NCBI GenBank assembly: GCA_900660155.1 | Contig: CABFPE010000727.1 | Coordinates: 243,490 to 307,489, forward strand | Source of the DNA: Hofstenia miamia | Lineage: Eukaryota; Xenacoelomorpha; Acoela; Hofsteniidae | DNA length: 64,000 bases | Direction of reading: 5' to 3' | In this document: one piece after another, positions 52,412-63,399 of the stretch | Layout of the letters: the number at the start of each line of letters is the position of its first letter | Numbering within the stretch: the first letter of the stretch is position 1 | Position numbers and translations under genes: made by a program | Notes under the pieces: generated by a model | What the model was told of the DNA's origin: nothing | The model's database searches: none | Seen by the model: only the letters and a program-made list of their open reading frames with translations

Positions 52412-52903
52412 TTAGATCTTCTGTGACGGAAATTCTGCCTGAAATATAATTTCTTTAAATTTAATTTGTATAAATTGTATATATTTATGTATGACCTTTC
52501 GTCTCAGCAATGCTAATTCCTCGCTCTTTGCCCTCTTCCTCAATGTTCCCTTTAATTTCTCGTCTGCTGTGAAACTCTCTTTTTTCAAGTTCGCCATTCT
52601 TCTCTGCGCTTCTAAATGTTGGTGGCTTTCTCATGCAATGGTTGGAGAAGTATGATTTCAAATGGATCTCTCCCTGGCCATACAAAGAGACTCTTCTCAA
52701 ATTCTCCATTCTCCCGCTGTCGCTCGACTTTGATCCCTGTGATCTCTCCTGTCCAATCGCTTGCTCACTCTCACCTTGATCCTTTTGATTTCATAAGGTT
52801 CTCTAATTTCCACTCCATTTTCTGCAACATCCATTGATTTCTTCCTCGCCCGGACTTTAAGAAATCTTTGATGCCTCTCCTCTTTACAGAGTCCATCTCC
52901 CAC
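52412..52903 (-). other. Purine-rich, coding-like block, unassigned
   Basis: On the minus strand three overlapping frames (52903-52697, 52709-52485, 52597-52412) are open and rich in Lys, Arg and Glu. One piece reads LKGTLRKRAKSEELALLRRK. Composition is more GC-rich than neighbouring DNA. The frames do not join into one, so it might be a decayed exon or retrocopy. No family was recognised. Confidence 0.25.
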
Positions 52904-53352
52904 TTCATCTAATGTGACTGTTCTCGTTGCCGTAAAATAGGACTTATTTTTATTTTTGTAGTGTTGCCTTCAACTTTTAAAACATTCCATTCATAAATAC
53001 ATTTACTTTAAAGCTGTTGAAAAAATTTTAATATGCGTTCACAGACAAATGTTATAGTATGTATTCGAAATCAAGATATATTAGAGTATTCGTCATTTCA
53101 AAAAACACTGCCATAGTAAACTTACAGTTAACGTTTAAGCAACAGAACGGCTCAGTATGTTTAGTATATTGAAAACAACTGCTAAGCGATACTTTCCAAG
53201 TAATATGAAATTTTCTTTCTGATAAATTAGTTTTGTCGAGGCATATGACATGTAATATCTGATTTTTATTGCGTTTAGTTAATGTAAATAGGAATTAAGA
53301 GCGTTGTTAAGTTCTGTGTTTTTATTTATGTTATTGTGTCTCTTGATTTTAG

Positions 53353-53565
53353 ATGCCAAATTTACGCCTACCCTTTGTCCCAAAATCGCTGTTTAATTCT
53401 CCGCAACGTCCTGGTCCTTACCATTTCTTATTTGACGCATTTGGTAATCCAGTTGATGGTATAATTTCTCGGTTACCGCAACATTATTTGAATCAAATTA
53501 AACCAGTTAGACCTCCAAATCTTAACTGGGAACCTCCTTCATCTGAAAAATTTATTCGAACAAAG
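53353..53565 (+). CDS. MRPL28: MRPL28 exon 1 (71 codons)
   Basis: This exon starts at the ATG immediately after a tttttag-type acceptor and ends at donor gtacaa in phase 0. It carries the N-terminal extension and the SRLPQHYL motif at about residues 39-46. The N-terminus is about 16 residues longer than in human MRPL28 ahead of that motif. Confidence 0.85.
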
Positions 53566-56500
53566 GTACAATCTTCAGCTTGATTTTCAGGATTTCTTCT
53601 AAGAAATATTCGACATTTAACTTCAATGGATATGGTTAAATTTCTATAGTGGATATGATAATTCCAATTAGGGTTCTTACTTAATTTTCTCAAAGTTTAA
53701 TATTATAGCAATGCATTAGATCAGTTAGTAAGGAAAATTGATACTTTTAGAGTATTGGTTGTATAAGTCGGATGTAATGCAAGTATTATAGGAATGCAAT
53801 GATTAATATATTCTTTTCAAACTTTACTTGTTTTGTTGCACAGTATTTCATGTAGTTACTCATTAGCTATAGCGTGTCAATTTCTGAATTTATAGTTAAT
53901 CATGCTGTAGTTAATTGCATCATTCATTGTTTTTAGCTTTTTGACAATTTTTTCTACGTTTCTGCTATGAACTTCTATTCTTTTATTCATTTATAGTTTT
54001 TCCTAGGCTAAATATACAACATATTACAATCAATACACTTCCATATAGACAAAATATCGGACAGCGATGAATAACTTAATTGCTTTTCTGAAGCATTAAG
54101 GTGCGTTCAGACTAACATCTTTTGGTGTATATCATTTGATATATGTCAAAAGGATGCTCGTCTGAACGCACTTTAATAAAAAAAGTATACATAAAAAAAA
54201 GATGCTCGTCGGAATGCATATCGTTCAAATTGATGCACACACAGCGTGCATCTTTTTGACGTTGTTCAAACGTAATTAACGATTTTTTGGTGAAAAGTTT
54301 GTCAAATAGCCCTGAGTCCCAAAAAACGAAGATTTTTAAGCCCCCCTCCCCCCCATATATTATACATCGCTGAAATAAAGAATTTCAGTATTATAGACCA
54401 AAAGTCGTTTAAAGTTTTAGGCCCCAAGTTGTTTATGATCTATTTAAAACTTTGAGATGATAACGCTATTGAATAATTTTTCAAATATTCATACGTATTC
54501 GTGGGTTTTCGAAATTGAAAAATTTTATGATTACAATCCAAGTATTCATACCCGCAAGTATGCAAATCAACGAGCATTTAGTCTTTAATGGCTAATTGTG
54601 ATATCAAATCAACAAGGAGGTCACTTCTATTTGAATTGCACCGTGATAATTTAGCAAAATAACCGCAATCACGCCTCGTAGTGTAAACATTTTTGCGATT
54701 CAAGAATTTATTTGCTTTTTGCGATTAAATTTCAGACTGTAATACCAATATTACGTTGATGAGAGTATTATATAGGGGCGTGGAAGTATTCAAAAAGAAA
54801 GAATTCGTAAACAAGCAACTGACATTTCCAATTCCGTTGTTTACCCTGCAAGGTCTCGACAAGAACTATGGGGAGGTGAAGGACTCATTTTTGGATACAC
54901 AAAACGAAGCGACGCGCTTGGAAGTGTGTAGCCACCAGGTAAATTTTGTTTTCGGTTGAAATGTTGCCCTTAATAGCAACATATTTATCTATATCAGATG
55001 AGGCATTTTGCTACAATTAAGTTTGCTGATATATTTGCTAACAATTGGCCACGATTATTATTTAGTGGAAAATTGGACCCCTGGTGTATATGGTTCCAAT
55101 GTTTCCGAAAATCTTTATTTTTTATAATTCTTGTAGATTTAGAGGCAGTATTATTTGGTATAATAAATTCATCGATTTTTGCATGTAGTAACCTTAGACA
55201 TGCAACTTTACAATCACAACATCTATTTATCGATAATAAACAAAATATCTGCATACGTCAGTAATTTTTTTCAATTTTTCAAAAAAATGGTGGATAATAT
55301 AGTCTGTCTATTAGGTTTTAGTAGACAGACGGTGTTAGCAAGACTCCTCGCTTTTGCCCAGTATGAGTGCGGATCATGGTCTAGTCTTGTCAGAGATAAC
55401 TCTATTTCTTCTGCCCTGGGGTAAGTCAGTGCTTACTGTCCCTTGTGTGAGGCATCTTTGTTGTGTCACACTGGGTTCTTGATTGCAGCAGACGCTCACT
55501 AAATTGCCACCGTTAATAGCCTTGGTTGATTAAAGCGGGGAGGCGCAACCCTCTCAACTGAAGTTAAGCTTCAGCCTTCTGCTTCACTCCGCTGATCAGA
55601 CTCAGTACCTATCAGCGCTTACGTGTCAGAGGTCGCCAGAATATTCTTGCAGTTAAATGGCCTTTAGTGGGCACTAGCACACTTCTAGAGGTAAGGTTCG
55701 GGCCCGGATCGTGGTATCACTCACTGTTCAGTTTGTCGACTGGTATAGTGACCCCGTATGTTCCTCAATATCCCCTCTTTAAAAGTTTAGATGCATTTCC
55801 ATTACCCTGTAAGTTCTTATGGATATTGCTCTGATCCTTCTTTGCAAAAGCAGTTTTAAATACACATTAGAAGGTCACTCTATCTCCCTCGAACAAATTG
55901 TTCACAAAATATTTTTTAAGAAAGCAATTGACCCAAACATTTGTGAAAATCCGTTTTACATTTAAAGATCCCCCTAAAAATCCTTGAAATGCCACTTTTT
56001 AGTTTCTTTTAGCATCTTTTGTGGTGCATTGATAATCAAACAAATTCTTAATTTTTGGTCTCAAGTTCCAAGTAAGTCTTTATACGAGTTAGCAATTTCT
56101 AACTTATCTATCTTTCACAATTAAACTTAGAATTAGAGATTAGTGAGGTTGTAGTGTACGGCGGTAGCGATTTACACAATTGCGGTGGTTAGCAGTAGAA
56201 TTAAAACATCTTGCGGTGACATAAAAGGTATCCATATTTCAAATCTCTAAGTATTTCTCAAAAGAACTGTTTCAGAAGCAAAACAAAGAGATTTCACATA
56301 CAAAGTAAAATTGCATTTATTGCGGTGGTTAGCAGTAGAATTAAAACATCTTGCGGTGACATAAAAGGTATCCATATTTCAAATCTCTAAGTATTTCTCA
56401 AAAGAACTGTTTCAGAAGCAAAACAAAGAGATTTCACATACAAAGTAAAATTGCATTTATTGCGGTGGTTAGCAGTAGAATTAAAACATCTTGCGGTGAC

Positions 56501-59500
56501 ATAAAAGGAAGTTGTTTTCTCTGCGGTGGAAATAATATTACAAAACCTCTACCGCTCTCATCTCTGCTTAGCCAATATACTATTCAATGTTTGCAATTAA
56601 ACGACTTGTATATATTCCATTTTTAGTTCTAGATAAAGCTGTATGTATTTAGTTTTTTATTCTTATCTGCATCAAATACTTCATTAATATGCGATCCTTG
56701 AAATTTATAAAACGTTAAACAAAAAATAAAATTTAATCCTTTTGCTTCTCAGTAGCCTCCTTTTCAGTTTTTCTGTACTGTTTGAGGTTAGCTTTCGGTT
56801 TCTTGTAAATCATGAAGTTTACTTGAGAATGTTCCTTACAGAGTTTTACCCAACCATTTTTGTTTTCTTTGCCAGATTTGATTTCCATGCTACTACGTAC
56901 ATATCTGACAGTTTTGGTTTTCTTTTGTTTCTTCCTCAACCTTTCACCTGGAATATCTTTGGAAGATGTCAAAACACGAATTGTTCACTTTATTAGGTGG
57001 TGAGCTTCTAAAGTAGTCATTGATTGTTGTTGAAGCTGCAAAGAAAGATCTGAGATTTCATTACGATTTCAAGAGCAAGATCACAGATAAATTCTATGCT
57101 TCCTAGTCTCAAAAGGCTGTTCTTTGAACCGCTGGCGATCTTTCAAATCATAATTTCCGTAATCATTCATGCACCTCTCAATGTATATATATATATATAT
57201 ATATNNNNNNNNNNNNNNNNNNNNNNNNNNNNNNNNNNNNNNNNNNNNNNNNNNNNNNNNNNNNNNNNNNNNNNNNNNNNNNNNNNNNNNNNNNNNNNNN
57301 NNNNNNNNNNNNNNNNNNNNNNNNNNNNNNNNNNNNNNNNNNNNNNNNNNNNNNNNNNNNNNNNNNNNNNNNNNNNNNNNNNNNNNNNNNNNNNNNNNNN
57401 NNNNNNNNNNNNNNNNNNNNNNNNNNNNNNNNNNNNNNNNNNNNNNNNNNNNNNNNNNNNNNNNNNNNNNNNNNNNNNNNNNNNNNNNNNNNNNNNNNNN
57501 NNNNNNNNNNNNNNNNNNNNNNNNNNNNNNNNNNNNNNNNNNNNNNNNNNNNNNNNNNNNNNNNNNNNNNNNNNNNNNNNNNNNNNNNNNNNNNNNNNNN
57601 NNNNNNNNNNNNNNNNNNNNNNNNNNNNNNNNNNNNNNNNNNNNNNNNNNNNNNNNNNNNNNNNNNNNNNNNNNNNNNNNNNNNNNNNNNNNNNNNNNNN
57701 NNNNNNNNNNNNNNNNNNNNNNNNNNNNNNNNNNNNNNNNNNNNNNNNNNNNNNNNNNNNNNNNNNNNNNNNNNNNNNNNNNNNNNNNNNNNNNNNNNNN
57801 NNNNNNNNNNNNNNNNNNNNNNNNNNNNNNNNNNNNNNNNNNNNNNNNNNNNNNNNNNNNNNNNNNNNNNNNNNNNNNNNNNNNNNNNNNNNNNNNNNNN
57901 NNNNNNNNNNNNNNNNNNNNNNNNNNNNNNNNNNNNNNNNNNNNNNNNNNNNNNNNNNNNNNNNNNNNNNNNNNNNNNNNNNNNNNNNNNNNNNNNNNNN
58001 NNNNNNNNNNNNNNNNNNNNNNNNNNNNNNNNNNNNNNNNNNNNNNNNNNNNNNNNNNNNNNNNNNNNNNNNNNNNNNNNNNNNNNNNNNNNNNNNNNNN
58101 NNNNNNNNNNNNNNNNNNNNNNNNNNNNNNNNNNNNNNNNNNNNNNNNNNNNNNNNNNNNNNNNNNNNNNNNNNNNNNNNNNNNNNNNNNNNNNNNNNNN
58201 NNNNGATATTTCGTCCAGCTTCCTCTTGGTGATTGGCTGTGATTCAATTGACGTCATCTTTGCCACTGACCTTCGGAATTTACTTGGGGCCACTGATCAC
58301 GATTCGAAGGAGGTCCTCCACAATTTATGTTATCTAGCTCGATGTTGCTAAATTTAGTCACTAGACGTCAATCAAGGCGGTACCTTCGTTTGGAGTAGTT
58401 TACACAGCAGTGAAGTAGTGCAGATTGCTGATCTCAAACCGGATTAAGTTTCAAGTTTTAAGCCAAAAATGTTTGATAACCTATTAGACTACGCAATAAC
58501 CGATATCTAATTGCACTCTCTAAATACTGCAATCACTTTACAATTTTGGCAAAATAAAATAATTTACATTTTCGATAATAAAGTTTATAAGCACACACAA
58601 AAGTATAAAATGGCACCAGATTTTCTGACACAATAACCAGTAGCGATACTGCAATTCCACATTGTTGAGTTCTTCTTTCGATTAGCTTTTTTTGTCTCTT
58701 TTACAATAAACATCAAAATTTCGAAATGCTTCAATTTTGCCAAAATTGTAATTTAGATACAGGTATTATACGAAAGTGCTGTACGCAATGCATTATAAAA
58801 ATGGCAACTCAATTAGATGTGTTACCTGTAATTAAAAATTCGATTGAATATTTAATCACAAATTACAAATTTATAAAAATACAGTGCAAAAATAAGTTTG
58901 ATGCGGTATTAAATTTACTCAGTTCCCAAATAAGCAATAGGAAAAAACGCTATTGGTTTTCTTTTTAATTTTCAATTCTTCTTTCTTGTTACATGAATCG
59001 AACGATTTTTTCATTATAAGGGTTGTAGTGGGAAGGTTTATATCGAATCCTTTATTATTTGATGTGAACATGCGGCGAGACTCATTAATATTAAAACGTA
59101 AAGTCCGGTGTCATGTATTGCTTTAGCCGGATCTGGATTATTACGAATTTCCTCAATTGTGCCACAGGGGTTTGCTTTACCGTGATTATCAGATTGATTA
59201 CGTACAGAGTCGTATTCTTCCTTGTGGTTAAGATTTTCTTTTAACCAATTATTTGTTCTGTCGATATTTACTTCACGATTATTGTAAGATACACGGTCAT
59301 CTTTTATCGAAAACATCAGAGCGGGATTCTTCCGGCTTTTCAAGAAATAAGTTTATCTCTTGATGTCTTCTTTGAAATTTTTGCGCTCTTTCGTAGAAGA
59401 AATAACTTTTATTTAAAAACTAAATACAATTCTAATGATATTATAGCAAGCTTATATAGTATAATTATTTACACGACCTTTGAGTCGGCAAATAAGATCC

Positions 59501-62500
59501 ACAAAAATCGACATAAATGAGCACCTAACAAAATCATCATAATTCAGATGATGAATTGAGAGACTTTGAATGCGGATAAAGGTGAAGTGGAGGAGTCGGC
59601 AGGAACAGGGTAAGTGGACTTTGAGTTTCCATTAATTAACATGCGCATTTTTTATAATAAAGAAGTACGAGACAAAGGCAATATAATAACTTTAAATAAG
59701 TAATTTAAAGTATTATAAGCAACCCAGACATCTATGAAAATAACAATATATAAATGTAGAAAAGCCAGTACATGAATAAACGGGTGATCTAACCAATGAA
59801 TAGACAGAATTTTCAAATTTTTCCCCAAAAGGATAATTGTATTTGTTTTTCAAAGGTATTTCAAATGTTTTCACTTGTATTATGACCAATCATGTTTTCT
59901 GTTAGAATAATGGCGTCAGAAGTAATGGGCTTCTCCATATAAAAGTTCTGCTGTCTACGGAAGTTGTTTAGCATATACAAAGCAGATATTTGAGACATGA
60001 AATTAATAGAGTTGTAGATAACCTTGGCTATTGCTGATTCATATAAGTCTTTGATATTGCCAAGTCGCTAGACTCCATGACGATTGTCATACTGGTAGTA
60101 GCTATCATTAATATTAATTATAAGATTAGGAAATGATGATGGTCGTAACGTATAGTTTTCATAATACGAAATGGGAATTTAAATCTAAAAATACTATCTT
60201 GCCTGTGTCGTTATCGAATACAGGTAGTTCATTGGTGCACAGTATTATAATATTTGTGAGTGAAGAATTGAACATAGTACGCATTACCTAAGTTGAGAAT
60301 TGAACGTCCTCGATAGCCGTCTGTTGATAGTTTCATTTCTTCTAAGTAGGAGTTGAAATTCATAGATAACATGTTCAATAGGGAAATACAATCAGTATAG
60401 TCGATTCTGCGATAAATTCCATTTATGGAATTAGCGATTTTGAATGCCAGTTGTTTGTCTGTTATAGCTTTGTATTCCAACAAATTAAAATTAATTTTAA
60501 AGAATTCTTCAGTTTCAATATTTGTACTGGTAATATCGCTTCCGATGTATAGTTTAGGTGTTTCCCTCTCTAATAATGTTATGTCGCAAATCTCAGTAGA
60601 TTTATCCGGTGGAAGAATTGCAATTTCAGAGAATAAAGTAATTTATCTGAGACCATAATAAATTTTAAAAATTGTATAAATAGTTACCACCAAATTTTCC
60701 CACAACTCTTAGAGTAGTGTCTATATAAAAACTGCTATTTGGGAATAATTCTGTTAATTTGTTCAAGAGATTTCCTTTGTAAGAATTATTAACTAATTAC
60801 CTTTGCTGTTTCACAATTGTGACTCTCTAAAATTTAGAACGAATTAAGTCAATTATAAATTGAAGAAGTGTCAATATTTATATCAGTAAAACTAATGTAT
60901 TGACTTTCCATGATGCTTTGTTGACTTTTGTGGTAATTTTTTCATCTGTTTTTGGTGCATCTTCGTTGAAAAATGTTAAATTATATTTGGTGGGAAATTG
61001 ATTCATAGCCTCTCTGTAGTTTTTGTGAAATTTCATTGGAATTACATGAAAAATTAAAATGAAATAATATTAAAATTAAGTTTTTTAATAGAAAAAGCGT
61101 AAAAATTTAACTTTTAATAATTGTACTATGAGGGGGACCTAAGGTATGCAATAGCTGAAAGTTAGAATTATCCACCATCGAAGAATTAGCTTATTTGTCT
61201 TGTTTTTCAATCAATTTATTAAAAATACAATATTACAAATCCATTTAAATGGGCTATTAATCATGCCAAAAGTGGAATCCTAAACTTTGTGGTAAGAAAC
61301 TAAAGTGACAGCCATTGTAGTTGCAATGTTTTATTATCCAAAGCAATATGATATCACTTACGTTACTTACATGGTATTCGTAGAAGGTGGACAGATAAAT
61401 ACGTCTATGTTTTTTAGAAAATGGAATTTGGCAATCCTCTATTTTTACTTAAGAATAGAGAGAAAGAACCAAAACCATCTTCGTTTGTTTGTCGACTTAG
61501 AGATCTTCTTTTTTTACTTGACAAGAGAGAGAAAGAAAACAAATAAACAACCTTGACAACGCTGTGTTGATTGAATGCAAAACCCTGCTTCCAGAATATT
61601 TTGTGATTTTTGCTTTATTCTCGTCATTGGTGTTCCCAGGTAGAAAGATTTCCTTCATTGTCCAATTTCTTGGTTTTTGTTTGGTTTCTTAAAATAGATC
61701 TGTATGACTGGCTTCTTGATTTTTGGAATTAGTTTCTTGTGTTTGTACTTCATTGAACAAAGAGTCGCATATTACCTTTAGGTTTTGCGGTGTTTTTCCT
61801 TTAATTGACATGTTTTTTCTGAACAAGTAATTCAATGTGAATAAAGATATAATTGTCATCAACCTCTTCCTTGAAGTTCTGAGCGGGTTAATTAAGAGCT
61901 ATGGTTCCGCTAAATGCTAAAGTATATTGCTTGATAAAATGTTAATATTCTCCATTTCCACGCATAGCCAATCTTTTTCTCTTTAGAATATCATTTGTTT
62001 GTTGACGCCTTAACTATAATAGTAAATGTATAATATCAAGCACCATTGAAGCTCTAATCTCATCTTCTTTAAAAAAAGTGGCAATGTCCAGGAATTCTAG
62101 ACTCTTCATTTAACCGATAATTTGATTTTCCTTATCATTCCTTATTACTATAAAAACTTAAAACATCAATATCATAACTTATAATAGAATATTTACCATG
62201 TTCTGGAGGTTTTTGATGTGCACGAGGATGTTCACATGCAAATTATTCATATTTTGTGCCTATTGGTTCGGTTTCCTGAAACAAACCTGAAGTGTTCATA
62301 ATCTTGAAATACATATAGAGTGTGGCTTTTTGTGTAATGTTTTGATTTCATGTAGTAAACGCAACAAGTATTTAGTCTCCTTTTCAAATACAATCATTTG
62401 TTTCACAAAGTACTATATCTGTTTGCAATTATTGTTGTTGTCCTTGCGTCTGAATCCTTTCCTGAAGAAGACAAATTGGCATCACTGTATTCTTGAATGA

Positions 62501-62848
62501 ATATTTGAAACTTTGTTTACTCTATTGTTGAATATATGGACAATGTTCCTTTGTCGATTTGCCCAACTTTTTATGATTTTTACGTTTACTTATTTTATTG
62601 GTGATTGCATTGTTAAATTTGTGTATTTTGTTTTATTTGATTTATTTGTAAGTGAGTTTTTGTTTAGGCATATTTGGAGGCCGTATCTACTACATAGAAC
62701 ACTTCACAGTGAAATATTGGATCGTCCAATCGAAACGGTTGTTTCTGCTACCACACTTGATCATATCGATGAGCATTTTGGATTCGACAGCTACATTCTT
62801 GAAACACCTCCACATCTTTTACAGTCAGAGTTTGGGATGAAACTTAAG
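53353..62848 (+). CDS. MRPL28: Mitochondrial large-subunit ribosomal protein bL28m (MRPL28), split gene, 3' end outside window
   Basis: bL28m is a structural protein of the mitochondrial ribosome large subunit and acts in the mitochondrial matrix. Three exons are visible: 53353-53565, 54776-54927 and 62668-62848, giving 182 codons. The joined order of motifs follows vertebrate MRPL28 from memory: SRLPQHYL (human SRLPGHYL), then LWGGEG followed by a glycine-rich turn, then SEILDRP, LDHIDEHFGFDSYIL and FGMKLK (human SEILDKK, LDLIDEAYGLDFYIL, FGMDLK). All junctions are GT-AG and phases agree: exon 1 ends in phase 0, exon 2 ends after two bases of a codon, exon 3 begins with the third. The ATG directly follows an AG acceptor at 53351-53352, so an upstream noncoding exon is likely. 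The family is about 250 residues, so roughly 70-100 C-terminal residues should lie to the right of the window. Identity is by recognition of the family, not by a search. Confidence 0.88.
54096..54176. repeat. 81-base hairpin element with TTAA ends
   Basis: TTAAGGTGCGTTCAGAC at 54096 is inverted at 54160-54176 as GTCTGAACGCACTTTAA, and inner arms (ACATCTTTTGG / AAAAGGATGCT) continue the fold. It resembles a very short MITE. A related motif GATGCTCGTCGGAATGCA follows at 54200. It lies in MRPL28 intron 1. Confidence 0.6.
54776..54927 (+). CDS. MRPL28: MRPL28 exon 2 (LWGGEG exon)
   Basis: The exon begins after the AG at 54774-54775 and is read in the frame of ggg cgt gga. It encodes the family hallmark LWGGEG followed by LIFGY. 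The donor is taken as gtagcc at 54928, because the in-frame TAG at 54929-54931 excludes the stronger-looking gtaaat site at 54939 in this frame and the phase fits exon 3. A longer open frame (54756-54959) covers the same bases in another phase, so simple ORF calling hides this exon. Confidence 0.8.
55322..55752 (+). repeat. GC-rich dispersed repeat, copy 2
   Basis: The landmarks AGACAGACGG, GTCAGAGATAACTCT, GGGTTCTTGATTGCA, ACCCTCTCAAC, GGTAAGGTTCGGGCCCGGATC and CTGGTATAGTGACC match copy 1 at 3372-3735 in inverse orientation. This copy is some 65 bases longer. It lies in MRPL28 intron 2. Confidence 0.6.
56130..56575. repeat. ACCGC-rich hAT-like MITE, copy 2
   Basis: The ends TTAGAGATTAGTGAGG and CTACCGCTCTCATCTCTGC are roughly inverted, and GCGGTGGTTAGCAG motifs fill the inside. 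Its middle is expanded as a 140-base tandem repeat. It lies in MRPL28 intron 2. Confidence 0.5.
56181..56509. repeat. Tandem repeat, period 140 bases, about 2.35 units
   Basis: TGCGGTGGTTAGCAGTAG begins units at 56181, 56321 and 56461, an exact 140-base step. Units 1 and 2 look identical by eye, and the third stops after about 49 bases. Confidence 0.9.
57205..58204. other. Assembly gap, exactly 1000 N
   Basis: A round 1000 suggests a scaffold gap of unknown true size. It begins in a TA tract (57183-57204) and lies in MRPL28 intron 2. Confidence 0.99.
58205..58725. other. Intron DNA after the gap, no gene seen
   Basis: A less AT-rich patch at 58204-58400 is unassigned. Confidence 0.45.
58726..58968 (+). 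repeat. LINE ORF1-like fragment, copy 2 of a direct repeat
   Basis: The open frame reads FCQNCNLDTG, RKCCTQCI, then MATQLDVLPVIKNSIEYLI and FDAVLNLLSSQI, nearly the same as 50255-50460. It lies in MRPL28 intron 2, just right of the N gap. Nothing identifiable follows in frame. Confidence 0.5.
59038..60660 (-). other. Protein-like remnant in MRPL28 intron 2, unassigned
   Basis: The minus frame from about 60650 to 60229 stays open for about 140 codons (with LPPDKSTEICDITLLER and NSYLEEMKLSTDGYRGRS), and the frame 59343-59038 for 101 codons. Between them other minus frames give plausible peptide text (YESAIAKVIYNSINFMSQI). Together they look like one decayed coding region or element on the minus strand. 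I could not place it in any family; a virus-like or transposon origin is possible. It is broken. Confidence 0.3.
60661..62667. other. MRPL28 intron 2, right part
   Basis: Minus-strand text near 61020-60880 (YREAMNQFPTKYNLTFFNED) and near 62420-62300 is protein-like and may extend the unassigned remnant at 59038-60660. No family was recognised. Confidence 0.35.
62668..62848 (+). CDS. MRPL28: MRPL28 exon 3
   Basis: The acceptor is the AG at 62666-62667 after a T-rich tract, and the donor is gtacag at 62849. The exon encodes HIWRPYLLHR, SEILDRP, the conserved LDHIDEHFGFDSYIL stretch and FGMKLK, and ends in phase 0. An upstream hydrophobic open stretch from 62513 in the same frame is intron. No further MRPL28 exon was recognised between 62849 and 64000. 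Confidence 0.87.
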
Positions 62849-63399
62849 GTACAGTTCACTGTGCTTTACGATTATTTAAAATAATTAATCGCAATTTCTA
62901 AAGTTTATTTCATAATATGAGCTTATTTCAAGATTAATTTTAATGTTTGTCTTTATTCAATTTTACTTATAAGGTTCCCTGAAGTGAAATTTCAATTTAT
63001 GTAGACATACATGGATTATCAATTGGCTGTTTCAAGCGATGTTTTGATATCCATCATATTTATTAAAAAAATCAAATTCAAATATAATTTCCAAATAGTG
63101 AATACTAATTTTAAGTGTTTGTGTGTTTTGCAAGAAGTTTAATTGTGTAGAAATTTTTTGCTGTTTAGATATTGGTCAATTTAGTAACAGTTCCGCGCTC
63201 ATCTTCATTACATCATCACTCAACACTTCCTTCTATAACAAAATTCTTAAAATCAAGATAAAAAACTTTTCTAAAAATTTCCATTTTAAACTGGTTATTT
63301 CAAGTTTTAGTCATTCATCTACATAAATAAAATGTGTTAGACATCGAATTTAAGAGTGACCCAAGAAACAGAACCCACAAAATTTTGAATAAAACATCT
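62849..63399. other. MRPL28 intron 3, left part
   Basis: AT-rich, with no further MRPL28 exon recognised before the mariner-type sequence. Confidence 0.5.

Noticed and set aside
54756-54959. 67-codon plus frame over MRPL28 exon 2
   Set aside because: It begins at a non-ATG codon, lies in a different phase from the LWGGEG reading and has no family match.
56181-56509. CRISPR-like array
   Set aside because: This is a simple 140-base tandem repeat without spacers, in a eukaryotic sequence.
57081-58293. Very long open frames (357-388 codons) across 57.1-58.3 kb
   Set aside because: They consist almost wholly of the 1000-N gap and TA repeats.
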